Assembly: GCF_901827175.1 (NCBI RefSeq)
Contig: NZ_LR594662.1
Location: 3,162,001 to 3,226,000, forward strand
DNA: 64,000 nucleotides
Reading direction: 5' to 3'
DNA from: Variovorax sp. RA8
Lineage (GTDB): Bacteria > Pseudomonadota > Gammaproteobacteria > Burkholderiales > Burkholderiaceae_C
Below are positions 44,673 through 53,644 of this stretch, in pieces (the first letter of the stretch is position 1; the number at the start of each line of letters is the position of its first letter). Below the pieces are notes generated by a model, which worked only from the letters and a program-made list of their open reading frames with translations, did no database searches and was not told where the DNA came from. Position numbers and translations under genes: made by a program.

Positions 44673-47318
44673 TCAGGTGCCGAAACGTGTGCGGTACCAC
44701 TGGGCCGCCTGCATGCGCGAAGCCAGGTCGAGCCGATCGAGGATGCGCGCGACATGGCGCTTGACCGTATGCGGGCTCAGATCCAGGGCCCGCGCGATCA
44801 GCTTGTTGCTCTGGCCGTCCGCGAGCAACGCGAGGACCTCGAGTTCGCGGGCACTGAGGCCTGCATCCTGGGCTGCCGAGGCACGAGGCCGCTCGTGCGA
44901 GCCGGCCTTGAACCGCCGGGCGGTCTCGACCCAATGCCGCAGGGTCGCCGATCCCTCCTTGGACGCGGCGCTCCCCCACGGGGCCAGCGACAGCTCGGTC
45001 AGGACCTGCACGCCCATGAACAGGATCTGGCCCATATTTCCGCTGGTCGTTACCCGCTCGATCAAGGGCTCCAGCGCTCGCCAGGCGGCCGTCGGTGAAC
45101 CATCGGCCAGCTCGGCGAGCGCAAGCTGTGTCCGGACCGTGGCATCGAGGAAGATCGAGTCGAGAGAAGCCGATCTTGTCACCAGCTCGCGAAGCGCTGT
45201 CAGGGCTTCGCCGATGCGGCCTTCCTGAAGCGCTTGCTGTGCCTCGAAGGTTCGGATGGACAGCTGCACGCTGGGGCTGTCATGGCCAACCGCGACTTCG
45301 AAAGCCGGCAAGTGCATGCGCACGGCCGGCCAGTCCCCGATGGCGGCGGAGGCCGTCAGGACGGAGTTGAGCACCGCATGCGGCATATCGCTGGAGTGGT
45401 CCAGGAAGGCGACATGCGCCACGATGGCGTCGCGCGTCGCGCGCACGGCATCCCTGTCGTCGCAGGCCAGGTGGTACATGATCTTCGGGGTCAGCTGCCG
45501 AATGCGCAAGCCCGCGGGCTGGCCCAGCCAACGGGAGTCTTCTTCGGTCCTCTGGAACTGGGCCTCCAGCTCGGCGATCCTGCCCTGCCAGAGAAGCAGC
45601 CAGGCTTCCATCAGGTTCGCATTGGCGTGCAGGGACCAGTGGCCATCGCCGAGGGTCGCCCTGGCGCCATGGATCAGACGCCGAATCTGAGTGCTCACAC
45701 CGGGGCGGCTGATGAACACGTTGACGCGGGGCATGCAGCGAAACCACAGTTCGGCGCCACCTCCCTGCATCAGCAGATCGACTACTTTGGCGAGGTGATC
45801 GCCAGGTCCGTGGACCGGCCCGTGGTGGCCTTCGTACCAGAAGTCGAGCAGCTCGCTGAGCGTCTCGATTTCGAGGTCCATGGGCCGCGCGCGAACAACC
45901 TGGCTGAGGCGCCGGGCCTCCTCCATTCGGCCACAGAAGAACATGGCCAGCGCCTGCATGGCCCGGGCGCGCTGCGCGTCGCCGTGCTGTCCGAGCGAGT
46001 CGAACCCGGCCGCGGCATGTTCCATGGCAGCGCACACCGCGCCGTACTGGTAGTGCGGCCAGGCGCACAGGCCGCGGGTATAGGCCAGGAACGGAGACCG
46101 GGCCTGGATGTCGGCAGGAAACTGCTCGATGATGCGAATCACCTGAGCGCCCTCATCGCAGGCCAGCATGTCCGGGGTCGCATCGGCCACGCTCTGCTGC
46201 GCATCGTCCCAGGCGCCCGCGCGCACGAGCATGAGCGTGCGGCGCACCGGGTCTGTTTCGCCCCGGGCGGCAAGGCGCAGCAGCGCGGGCACCTCCTCGG
46301 GATGGAGCCGGCGCAGGCGTTCCTCCAGGAAGTCGCGAAAGAGATCGTGCAGGCGCATCGTCAGTTCTTCGCTGTCGAGCACGGAGACAAACAGCCGCCG
46401 GCGCTCGATGTCCTCCAGCAACCGGGCGGCGCACGGATTGCCGCTGATCTGCTCGCAGCGCGGCACCGTGAGTTCAGCCAACAAGGAGCAGCGCAGGAGA
46501 AACGCCTGCAGTTCGCCTGGGAGTTGTTCGAGGACTTCGCTGGCCAGGTACTCGAACAGGTGGCGGCGGTTGTGCCAGATGCCCTTCGGGGCCGTCGCAG
46601 CCAATCTTCGCGACGCTTCAAGGCTCAGGCTCAGTCCGGCGACCCAGCCCTGGGTGCGCTCGAGCAGGCGGTCGGCCTGCTCGGGGTTGTCCTCGCCCGT
46701 CGCATGGCGCCACAGATCCTGCACTTCCCGCCTGGAGAAGCTCAGGGCCGTCTCGTCGAACTCGGCGATTTCGCGCCGCGCGCGCCAGCGCCCCAGCGCC
46801 AGTGGCGGCTCCACGCGCGTCGCAATGGCGAGCGTCCAGTTCTGGGGCAAGCCTTCGAGCACGTGGCCCAGGAATTCGAACACGCGGGCGTCCGCGACGG
46901 CATGCAGGTCGTCCAGCACGATCACGCCGTTGGCCGTTTCGGTGGCTTCGAGCGCGCCTAGCAATGCGGACGCGGCCTCGCGCTGCCGGCCCTGGGCCAC
47001 CAGCTCGAACAAGGCCTCGGGGGCCAGGCGCCACGGCGGATCGAGGGGTTCCAGCGCTTCGATCAGATGCGAGAGCAGCCGCTGCAGATCGTCTTCTTCG
47101 TCCGCGGTGAGCCAGGCGACGGCGCAGCCTGCAGGAAGCCGTTGCAGCTGGCGCGACAGCGCGGCCGTCTTGCCGTAGCCGGCGGGCGCCACGAGCAGGA
47201 CCAGGCGTCGGTTCGTCAGTGCATCGCCGAGGTGCTGTTCCAGATCCTCGCGCTCGATGAGTCCGCCCCGGAACCGGGGCGCCTGGATCTTGGCTCTGGA
47301 AAGGCTGATGGACTGCAT
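44673..47318 (-). CDS. MalT-like STAND ATPase / LuxR-family regulator, copy 4
   Basis: 881 residues from ATG 47318 (MQSISLSRAKIQAPRF), the start matching the other three copies; an in-frame ATG at 47381 would include the promoter element. Walker A APAGYGKTAALSRQ, Walker B GVIVLDDLHAVADARVFEFL, sensor ATRVEPPLALGRWRARREI, helical-repeat region and HTH (LSARELEVLALLADGQSNKL; HTVKRHVARILDRLDLASRM) are intact. It is the most upstream copy and follows the phospholipase D lipoprotein gene on the same strand. It is probably transcribed from its own promoter. Confidence 0.9.
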   Translation of the reverse strand: MQSISLSRAKIQAPRFRGGLIEREDLEQHLGDALTNRRLVLLVAPAGYGKTAALSRQLQRLPAGCAVAWLTADEEDDLQRLLSHLIEALEPLDPPWRLAPEALFELVAQGRQREAASALLGALEATETANGVIVLDDLHAVADARVFEFLGHVLEGLPQNWTLAIATRVEPPLALGRWRARREIAEFDETALSFSRREVQDLWRHATGEDNPEQADRLLERTQGWVAGLSLSLEASRRLAATAPKGIWHNRRHLFEYLASEVLEQLPGELQAFLLRCSLLAELTVPRCEQISGNPCAARLLEDIERRRLFVSVLDSEELTMRLHDLFRDFLEERLRRLHPEEVPALLRLAARGETDPVRRTLMLVRAGAWDDAQQSVADATPDMLACDEGAQVIRIIEQFPADIQARSPFLAYTRGLCAWPHYQYGAVCAAMEHAAAGFDSLGQHGDAQRARAMQALAMFFCGRMEEARRLSQVVRARPMDLEIETLSELLDFWYEGHHGPVHGPGDHLAKVVDLLMQGGGAELWFRCMPRVNVFISRPGVSTQIRRLIHGARATLGDGHWSLHANANLMEAWLLLWQGRIAELEAQFQRTEEDSRWLGQPAGLRIRQLTPKIMYHLACDDRDAVRATRDAIVAHVAFLDHSSDMPHAVLNSVLTASAAIGDWPAVRMHLPAFEVAVGHDSPSVQLSIRTFEAQQALQEGRIGEALTALRELVTRSASLDSIFLDATVRTQLALAELADGSPTAAWRALEPLIERVTTSGNMGQILFMGVQVLTELSLAPWGSAASKEGSATLRHWVETARRFKAGSHERPRASAAQDAGLSARELEVLALLADGQSNKLIARALDLSPHTVKRHVARILDRLDLASRMQAAQWYRTRFGT

Positions 47319-47328
47319 GCGAATCCGG

Positions 47329-47343
47329 ACTATAGGCCTGTGA
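47329..47343 (-). promoter_or_regulatory. Shared promoter-like element, copy 4
   Basis: Minus-strand TCACAGGCC followed by TATAGT, 10 nt before the ATG at 47318. A partial -35 (TTGCAC) stands 16 nt further upstream. Of the four copies this one has the best complete sigma70-like promoter. Confidence 0.55.
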
Positions 47344-47397
47344 CACCGCCGTGCAACGGCGGGGCAGCCGGCGCCGGCCAATGAGCCGTAGCAGGCC

Positions 47398-48948
47398 CTA
47401 CAGCAGCCACTCGATCGGCAGCAGCGACAGGAAGTCGACCCACAGGCGCCGAAGTCCGCCGGTATCGGGCTCGCTGCGGTAGCGTGTCTCGCCGTCGGGG
47501 CCTCGGTCGATCCACTCCATGCCGCCGCCCTGGGGCAGGCGCACCTCGTAGGCCAATGTCGGCACCGCCTGGTCGATCTCCACCCCTAGCCGCCGCGCGA
47601 GGGTGGGGCTGTCGATCACCACGCCCATCTCGGTGTTGAGGTGCACCGAGCGCGGATCGAGGTTGAGCGAGCCGACGAAGATGCGCCTGCGATCCACCGC
47701 GAAGGTCTTGGCATGCAGGCTCGCGGCCGAGCTGCCACCGGGGTTGCGGCGTTTTTCCTCCTCCGGCCGCGGCGGCGGCGCAGCGCTCGGCTTGAGCTCG
47801 TAGAGGACGACGCCGGCGGCCAGCAGGCCCTTGCGGTAGCGGGCATAGCCGGCATGCACCGCGGCCACGTCGGTTGCGGCCAGCGAGTTGGTCAGAACGC
47901 GCACCGCCACGCCGCGCCGGGCCAGCGCGGCGAGTTCCTGCGCGCCCTCCGCGCCGGGCACGAAGTAGGGCGACACCAGGTCGAGCTCGCGCCGGGGTTC
48001 GCCCATTGCCACCCTGAGCAGGGGGAACATGAGCTGCTGCGCGCGCCCGTCGGACGCCTGCACCTTCGACGGCAGATCGCTCACCACGTGCGCATCGGCC
48101 CACTCGAAGGGCAGGCGGCGCGCGGCGACCTCCCGCATCAGCGGCGTCTGGCGCACGGCCTCCAGGTAGAGCTGCGTCTGCGGCTGCTCGCGCAGGCCGG
48201 TCCACCTCGCGCGCAGTTGCGCTGTCGCGTCGGGCGGCGGCTGGCCGAGCAGAGCAGCAACAGGATAGGCGGCCTCGCTGTTCCAGTACAGGTCGAACTG
48301 GCGCGAGACCTCGCGCACCACCGGACCGACCGTGACGACATCGAGGTCCTGGAAGCCGAGCAACTGGTCGGCCCCGTAGTATTCGTCGCCCACGTTGCGG
48401 CCGCCGACGATGGCGACCTGGTTGTCCGCCGTGAAGGACTTGTTGTGCATCCGGCGGTTGACGCGCGAGAAGTCCAGCGCGAAGTCGCCGGCCCTGAGGC
48501 TGCGGTTGGCGAAGGGATTGAAGAGCCGGACCTCGAGCTTCGGATGCGCATCGAGCACGGCCAGCGTGCCGTCCAATCCGCTGGTGTTGTTGTCGTCGAG
48601 CAGCAGCCGCACGCGCACGCCGCGCTCGGCGGCCGCCCAGGCGGCCTCTAACAGCAACTGCCCCGTGGTGTCGCCGCGCCAGATGTAGTACTGCATGTCC
48701 AGGCTGCGCTCGGCCGCCTGGGCCAGCGCCATGCGCGCCGCGAAAGCCTCGCCTGCATCGATCAGCGGCAGGATTCCGGTGAGCCCCGGATGCGCCATCA
48801 ACTCCGGCGCCAGGGCCCGGCCGAGGAGGGTGTCGTCGGTGCTGGTGAAGGCGGACGAGGGCGCGCGCTGGACCGTGGCCGGCAGCGTCGCGCAGGCTGC
48901 GAGGACGAGTGCCAGCGAAAGTGCAAGGAAGGCGCGCAGGGGTCGCAT
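47398..48948 (-). CDS. Phospholipase D family lipoprotein (cardiolipin synthase C-like)
   Basis: 516 residues. The N-terminal MRPLRAFLALSLALVLAACATL is a lipoprotein signal with lipobox LAAC. Two HKD motifs are present: MHNKSFTADNQVAIVGGRN (near residue 165) and SLHAKTFAVDRRRIFVGSLNLD (near residue 410), forming one catalytic site. The layout matches ClsC-type enzymes, which make cardiolipin from phosphatidylglycerol and phosphatidylethanolamine, although a secreted phospholipase role is possible. A proline/arginine insertion (SAAPPPRPEEEKRRNPGG) precedes the second motif. The downstream neighbourhood with pssA supports phospholipid metabolism. Confidence 0.88.
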   Translation of the reverse strand: MRPLRAFLALSLALVLAACATLPATVQRAPSSAFTSTDDTLLGRALAPELMAHPGLTGILPLIDAGEAFAARMALAQAAERSLDMQYYIWRGDTTGQLLLEAAWAAAERGVRVRLLLDDNNTSGLDGTLAVLDAHPKLEVRLFNPFANRSLRAGDFALDFSRVNRRMHNKSFTADNQVAIVGGRNVGDEYYGADQLLGFQDLDVVTVGPVVREVSRQFDLYWNSEAAYPVAALLGQPPPDATAQLRARWTGLREQPQTQLYLEAVRQTPLMREVAARRLPFEWADAHVVSDLPSKVQASDGRAQQLMFPLLRVAMGEPRRELDLVSPYFVPGAEGAQELAALARRGVAVRVLTNSLAATDVAAVHAGYARYRKGLLAAGVVLYELKPSAAPPPRPEEEKRRNPGGSSAASLHAKTFAVDRRRIFVGSLNLDPRSVHLNTEMGVVIDSPTLARRLGVEIDQAVPTLAYEVRLPQGGGMEWIDRGPDGETRYRSEPDTGGLRRLWVDFLSLLPIEWLL

Positions 48949-48985
48949 GCCGGGAGGGTAACCGGCCTGCAGGGCGTGCAGATTC

Positions 48986-49630
48986 CTACAGCTTCGGAAT
49001 CCGCAGCGTCTTGCTGATCATCAGCGTTCCCGAGAGCGCGAAGAGCAGGGTCAGCGGGTGCAGCACCCACGGCCCGAGCATCCATGCCCCGCCCCACACC
49101 GCCTCCCCGAGGCGGCCCTGCCAGGCGGCCCAGGCCAGCACGCCGACCAGCACCACGCTGGTCGGGATCGGCGTGCCCTCGAAGTACTTGACCTTGTCGC
49201 CGCCGCCCGAGAGTGACTCGGCCGTGACGTTGTAGCGCGCGAGCCGGCTCACGCCGCAGCAGACGAAGTAGGTGAGGATCAGGCAGTCCCAGCCGCCGTC
49301 CAGCCCGGCCGCGAAGCCGAGCGCGGCGGGCGCCACGCCGAAGGAGATGACGTCGGCCAGCGAGTCGAGCTCGCGCCCGAGGGCCGACTGCGTCTGCCGC
49401 CAGCGCGCGATGCGGCCGTCGAACACGTCGAAGACGAAGGCGGCGGGCGCCAGCGCCGCCGCCCAGAGGAAAAGCGCGAGTTGCTGGCTCCCGATGTAGG
49501 CCATCGAGAGGAACACGACGCCGACGCCGCAGGCCGCGTTGCCGAGCGTGAAGAAGTCGGCCAGGTGGAAACCGCGGATCATCGAGAAGTGCTTGCGGGG
49601 CCGCGCCGCGACCGGGGAAGGAGTGGACAT
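48986..49630 (-). CDS. pssA: CDP-alcohol phosphatidyltransferase, probable phosphatidylserine synthase
   Basis: 214 residues from ATG 49630 (MSTPSPVAARPRKHFSMIRG); 49663 is an alternative. The diagnostic metal-binding motif of CDP-alcohol phosphatidyltransferases is DVFDGRIARWRQTQSALGRELDSLAD (D-x2-D-G-x2-A-R-x8-G-x3-D-x3-D, shown here in parts: DVFDGRIAR, then GRELDSLAD) near residue 60. About six membrane segments follow. FHLADFFTLGNAACGVG is typical of PssA. It makes phosphatidylserine from CDP-diacylglycerol and serine, the precursor of the phosphatidylethanolamine used by EptA. Confidence 0.87.
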   Translation of the reverse strand: MSTPSPVAARPRKHFSMIRGFHLADFFTLGNAACGVGVVFLSMAYIGSQQLALFLWAAALAPAAFVFDVFDGRIARWRQTQSALGRELDSLADVISFGVAPAALGFAAGLDGGWDCLILTYFVCCGVSRLARYNVTAESLSGGGDKVKYFEGTPIPTSVVLVGVLAWAAWQGRLGEAVWGGAWMLGPWVLHPLTLLFALSGTLMISKTLRIPKL

Positions 49631-49726
49631 GTCTGCGCCTCGGTGGGTCGGGATGCGATGCACCTTAGCGCAAGTGGCGCAGATCGCGTGTAGTCGCCGT
49701 CCGATGCCACGGCCCCGGGCTTGCCG

Positions 49727-51172
49727 TCAACTGCCCGCTCGAATGCTCTTCTCGAAGGCCTCGATGGCAGGTGGTACCTGCCGCGCCACCCGCAGCACCA
49801 GGTCGCGCCGCTGGGGCGCCTCGCGCCAGCGCAGGCGGGCGCCGCTGTCCCAGTCCGGATGGCTGCGCGCGGGCTGGGCGGCACGCACCAGCTCTGCCAG
49901 CGGACGCCGGGCGGCTTCCAGGTCGTCCGTTGGCGCTTCCGTCGGCGCGTGGGCGGCGATGCGATCGACGGCGGCATGGCCGCGCTGCTCCAGCGCGCGC
50001 AGCAGCTTCAGCTGCCAGGCCGCGAGCACCACCAGCACGCGGTCCTCCACCGTGAGCTCGTGGACGTCGCGCAGCTTGTTGGCGAGCTTGCGGCCCAGCG
50101 GCCCGAAGCCCTGCGAGAGCGCGCCGCCGATGGCCCCGCCCAGCGCCGCTCCCGCGCCCAGCGACAGGCCGGCCAGCGCCAGGTCGGCCACCACGCCGAC
50201 GGCGGCGCCCACGGCCACGCCCTTGCCGAGCAGGATGCCGGCGTGCTTCAGCGCCTCGGGGTGGAAGAAGTCCATGGTCCAGCGGCCTGCCACCAGCGGC
50301 AACGGCGCTTCGTCGGCATCGTTCTCGCGAAAGCCGTAGAGGGCCAGCAGGTCGGAGGCGCAGCGCTGCGCCTTGTCGAACACGGCCTTCTGGAGCGCGG
50401 CGACCAGGCGCTCGCGGCTGCTCTCGATCTCGAACTCGACCGCCGAGGCCGTGCGGCGCATCGCGGCCGCATCGACCAGCAGCTCGGCGATGCGCTCGCC
50501 GGCCGCTTCGCGGCGCCGGGCGGATTCCTCGTCCAGGAAGGCGGCGATCCGGTCGAGTTGCGCGCGCCGCTCGCGCAGCAGCGTGGCGAGGTCGCGGTAG
50601 AGCTCTCGCTCGGCGCCGACGAAGGGCGCGGCGGCGTCGAAGCGCACCACCACGTGCAGGCCGTAGGCGGGGAGCAGCGCCTTCCACGCGTCCTCGCGGC
50701 TTCCCGCGTCGCGCAGGAAGTTCATCACCGGCAGCAGCGGCCGGGCGCAGGCGCCGAGCAGCTCGATCTCTGCGCGGAACTTGGGCAGCACCGGCTCGCG
50801 CGCATCGATCACCAGGAAGGCGGCGTCGACCTCCAGCATGGCGCGCAGTACCTTGGCCTCCTGCTCGAACACGCCGTGCGCCTCGGGCCCGGCGAGGAAG
50901 CGCCGGATGCGCTCGGGCGGGGTGAGCTCGCCGCGCTCGTCGAGGGCGTCGATGTGCTCGCGCAGCGCGACCGCGTCTTCCAGCCCCGGCGTGTCCAGGA
51001 AGCGCACCGCGGCGCGGCCGTCCACCTGCAGCTCGATGGCTTCGACATGGCGCGTGGTGCCGGGCTGCCGCGACACCTCGCCGAAGTTCACGCGCCGCGT
51101 CAGCGTGCGCAGCAGCGAGGTCTTGCCGGCGTTGGTGTGGCCGACCACCGCGATGCGGATGGGGTCTGACAT
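49727..51172 (-). CDS. GTPase with DUF3482 domain
   Basis: 481 residues. The N-terminal Era/TrmE-like G domain has the P-loop VVGHTNAGKTSLLRTL (residues about 8-20), a switch region RQPGTTRHVEAI and DTPGLED (G3). The C-terminal DUF3482 region contains a glycine-rich hydrophobic stretch (GVAVGAAVGVVADLALAGLSLGAGAALGG split across about 30 residues) that may insert in a membrane. It starts 2 nt after the DUF2868 gene stop. The pair is conserved together in related bacteria; its process is unknown, with membrane-linked GTP signalling a reasonable guess. Confidence 0.87.
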   Translation of the reverse strand: MSDPIRIAVVGHTNAGKTSLLRTLTRRVNFGEVSRQPGTTRHVEAIELQVDGRAAVRFLDTPGLEDAVALREHIDALDERGELTPPERIRRFLAGPEAHGVFEQEAKVLRAMLEVDAAFLVIDAREPVLPKFRAEIELLGACARPLLPVMNFLRDAGSREDAWKALLPAYGLHVVVRFDAAAPFVGAERELYRDLATLLRERRAQLDRIAAFLDEESARRREAAGERIAELLVDAAAMRRTASAVEFEIESSRERLVAALQKAVFDKAQRCASDLLALYGFRENDADEAPLPLVAGRWTMDFFHPEALKHAGILLGKGVAVGAAVGVVADLALAGLSLGAGAALGGAIGGALSQGFGPLGRKLANKLRDVHELTVEDRVLVVLAAWQLKLLRALEQRGHAAVDRIAAHAPTEAPTDDLEAARRPLAELVRAAQPARSHPDWDSGARLRWREAPQRRDLVLRVARQVPPAIEAFEKSIRAGS

Positions 51173-51174
51173 GC

Positions 51175-52557
51175 TCACGTCCACCCGCGCAGCGCGCCCC
51201 GTGCTTCGTCGCTGGCTTCGATGCGCCCGAGGCCGGCATCCGCCAGCCAGGCGTGCCACCGGCTGCGCGCCTCGGGCGTGGCCTCGGCGCCCTGCAGCCA
51301 GAGCCGGCATTCGGTACTGAGTGCGGCGACCTCGCGCAGGAAGCGCTCGGTGCCGCGGTCGGGGCTGGCGGCGGCGTTGCAGCCGACCAGCACGCGGCGC
51401 GGCCGCAGCCGTGCGAGCAGGTCCAGCGCCTCGCGCCGGGCGCCGGCGCTGCCGTCGACACGCAGTGCCTGCGCGCCCGCGGCGTCGAGCGCGGGCGGCG
51501 GCCAGGGCAGCTCCTCGGGCAGCTCGAAGCCAATGGCCATCAGCGTGTCGCGGGTCTGGTCCGCCGCCAGGCCGGCCAGGGCGTCGTGCCGCGCGCTGCC
51601 GGGATCGGCATCGACGATCTGCCGCGGCGCCAGGGCCTCGAAGCGTGCCAGCAGGCGGCGATGCTGGGGCTGCGACAGATCGGGCTGCAGCGCCCGGCGG
51701 CGCGAGCGCCAGACGGCCGCGCACAGCAGCAAGAAGAACAGCCGCGGCAGCAGTCCGTAGACCAGGATGCAGCCGGTGAGCCACAGCGCCCAGTCGCGCT
51801 GGCCGGCGGTGGCCGCCTGCGGCGAGAGCACGGTCTGCGCATCCGGCACCGGGAAACCCAGCCAGGCCGGCGCACGCCCCAGCCACTGGACGGCGTGCAC
51901 GAAGAAGGCCGGATCGAGGATGGTGGTCTCCCAGCTCAGCGTGTAGCTGCGGAAAGCCAGCGCGAACAACAGCACCGCGAGCACCACGGCGAAGGAGAGC
52001 GACCAGATCGCATGGCTCACGAAGCCCAGCGCCCAGGGCGCGAGCCGCGCGCGGACCAGCAGTCGCGTCGCCGCGCGCAGCAGCAGCGGCGCCTGGCCCT
52101 GGCGCCCGCCCGCCACGCGCGCCGTGAGCGCAAGCCAGAGCCAGCCGAGGGAGAGATTGAGGGAGCCCAGGGGCAGCGCCAGCCCGAGCAGCCACAGCAG
52201 CAGGGTCAACAGATGCAGGCCGAGCAGGCTGGCCAGCGCCACCACCACGTTGATGCTGCGTTCGCTGCCGCCCACCACGCTGCCGGCGAGCGCCAGGCCG
52301 CCGAGCACGATCAGCGCGACCAGCGCCAGCAGGATCCAGGGCGCCCAGGCACGGGCACGGGCCAGCTCGTCCTGCAGTCCGAGGCGCTGCCCGAGAACGC
52401 GGGCCCGCTCGACGATCCGTCCGCCGCCATCGGCGCGCGCCGCCATCGCCTGGCGCATGGCTTGCGCATCGTCCAGCGGGCCGGCTTCTTCGACCAGTTG
52501 CACGGCCTCGACGATCGCCGCATCCTGAAATGAAAAGGGGAGCGCTCCGGGATTCAA
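51175..52557 (-). CDS. DUF2868 membrane protein, partner of the DUF3482 GTPase
   Basis: 460 residues if started at TTG 52557 (MNPGALPFSFQDAAIVEAVQ), which follows AAGGAAG at a proper distance; no ATG or GTG gives a better fit. Four hydrophobic regions are visible (WILLALVALIVLGGLAL; VVALASLLGLHLLTLLLWLL; WSLSFAVVLAVLLFALAF; LWLTGCILVYGLLPRLFFLL). The C-terminal soluble part contains LLARLRPRRVLVGCNAAASPDRGTE, which looks nucleotide- or phosphate-related but is not assigned. Translation is tightly linked to the GTPase gene downstream. Confidence 0.78.
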   Translation of the reverse strand: MNPGALPFSFQDAAIVEAVQLVEEAGPLDDAQAMRQAMAARADGGGRIVERARVLGQRLGLQDELARARAWAPWILLALVALIVLGGLALAGSVVGGSERSINVVVALASLLGLHLLTLLLWLLGLALPLGSLNLSLGWLWLALTARVAGGRQGQAPLLLRAATRLLVRARLAPWALGFVSHAIWSLSFAVVLAVLLFALAFRSYTLSWETTILDPAFFVHAVQWLGRAPAWLGFPVPDAQTVLSPQAATAGQRDWALWLTGCILVYGLLPRLFFLLLCAAVWRSRRRALQPDLSQPQHRRLLARFEALAPRQIVDADPGSARHDALAGLAADQTRDTLMAIGFELPEELPWPPPALDAAGAQALRVDGSAGARREALDLLARLRPRRVLVGCNAAASPDRGTERFLREVAALSTECRLWLQGAEATPEARSRWHAWLADAGLGRIEASDEARGALRGWT

Positions 52558-52660
52558 CGGCTTCCTTCGAGAAGAGCGCGGAATTATGCCCGGGGCCTCG
52601 ATGAAAACCGGACATCGACGGCTGCACGACGCCTGCCCGGCCGGCAGGAATAGGAATGTG

Positions 52661-53644
52661 TCAGCGCGCAGCCAGTGCTTCGCCGGCTGCGCGCGGGCTG
52701 GAGCGGAAGCGTCCGAGCGAACCGGCATGCATCACGTGGCCGGTCAGGGTCTGGCCGAAGATTCGTTCGGCCAGCTGTGCCGCGGCGATGAGCTTGTCGA
52801 GGTCGATGCCGGTCTCGATGCCCATCTCATGGCACATGAAGACCATGTCCTCGGTGCACACGTTGCCGGCCGCATTGGAGGTATGGCCGCAGAAAGGGCA
52901 CCCGCCCAGGCCGCCCACCGAGCTGTCGTAGAGGTCCACCCCGTTCTGGAGCCCGGCCAGGAAGTTGGCCGCGCCGCTGCCGCGGGTGTCATGCAGATGC
53001 AGGCCGATGCGCACCCCTGGCACCGCATCGCGCACTTCGCCGACCACCCGCTCGATGGCGAGCGGGTTGGCCCAGCCCACGGTGTCGCAGAGGTAGAGGG
53101 CGGGGATGTCCACGCCCTCGGAATTGCAGACGGCCTTGAGCCAGCGTGCGATGGCCACCACGCGTTCGGGAGGAACGGCGCCCTCCAGGTTGCAGCCGAA
53201 GGCGGTCATGATGTGGGCCGTCTCCAGCGGCACGCCGGCTTCGCGGTAGCGCGAGATCCAGCCGCGCTGCGCATCGCGCATCGCATCGGCCTCGCAGTTG
53301 TTGTTCTGTCGGCAGAAGGCGTTGGAGGCGTAGAAGCCGAGGCTGCCGATCAGGTCGATGTTCTCGGCCTTGCGGGCGCGCTCGAAGCCGCGCTCGTTGA
53401 GCCAGAGGCCGGTGTAGCGCACGCCCGGGCGCCTGCGCAGCAGGGCGAAGAGCTGTTCGGCATCGGCCATCTGCGGGACGAGTTGGGGATGCACGAAAGA
53501 TGCGACCTGGATCTGGTGCAGGCCGGTGTCGGCAAGGGCCTCCACCAGCGCCGCGCGGTTTTCCAGCGCGAACGCCCGCTTGTCGAACTGGAAGCCCTCG
53601 CGCGGGCCTTCCTCGTGAATCTCGATCTTGCGCGGAAGTTGCAT
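52661..53644 (-). CDS. Hydroxymethylglutaryl-CoA lyase family protein
   Basis: 327 residues. The TIM-barrel metal-site residues are visible: EIHEEGPREGFQF at the N-terminus, GLHLHDTRGSGAANFLAGLQNG and the catalytic-cysteine loop DSSVGGLGGCPFCGHTSNAAGN. HMG-CoA lyase cleaves HMG-CoA to acetyl-CoA and acetoacetate, and acetoacetate would be activated by the ScoAB transferase at 21-22 kb. The sequence (PREGFQFDK, NNNCEAD) belongs to a divergent HMGL-like subgroup, so another 3-hydroxy-3-methyl acyl-CoA substrate is possible. ATG 53644 gives the usual length. Confidence 0.88.
   Translation of the reverse strand: MQLPRKIEIHEEGPREGFQFDKRAFALENRAALVEALADTGLHQIQVASFVHPQLVPQMADAEQLFALLRRRPGVRYTGLWLNERGFERARKAENIDLIGSLGFYASNAFCRQNNNCEADAMRDAQRGWISRYREAGVPLETAHIMTAFGCNLEGAVPPERVVAIARWLKAVCNSEGVDIPALYLCDTVGWANPLAIERVVGEVRDAVPGVRIGLHLHDTRGSGAANFLAGLQNGVDLYDSSVGGLGGCPFCGHTSNAAGNVCTEDMVFMCHEMGIETGIDLDKLIAAAQLAERIFGQTLTGHVMHAGSLGRFRSSPRAAGEALAAR

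Larger units (their letters stand above)
36531..47318 (-). repeat. Tandem array of four paralogous MalT-type regulator genes
   Basis: Four 2.65-kb genes stand head to tail on the minus strand with starts at 47318, 44602, 41869 and 39179, a period of about 2.7 kb and gaps of 70, 81 and 38 bp. All share the opening MQSxSxxRAKIQxPRFRxGL and an almost identical C-terminal HTH. Each gap also contains a copy of the same promoter-like element. This is a gene-family expansion by unequal crossing-over or tandem duplication. Linkers such as GxQKxPxSxxQxNAGLS (copies 1 and 2) versus xHERPRxxAxxDAGLS (copies 3 and 4) suggest two rounds. Confidence 0.9.

Noticed and set aside
36531..47318. Repeated sequence resembling a large repeat array or rearrangement-type element
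   Set aside because: The repeat unit is a complete protein-coding gene with its own promoter, not a CRISPR, transposon or variable cassette; no short direct repeats or recombinase were seen.
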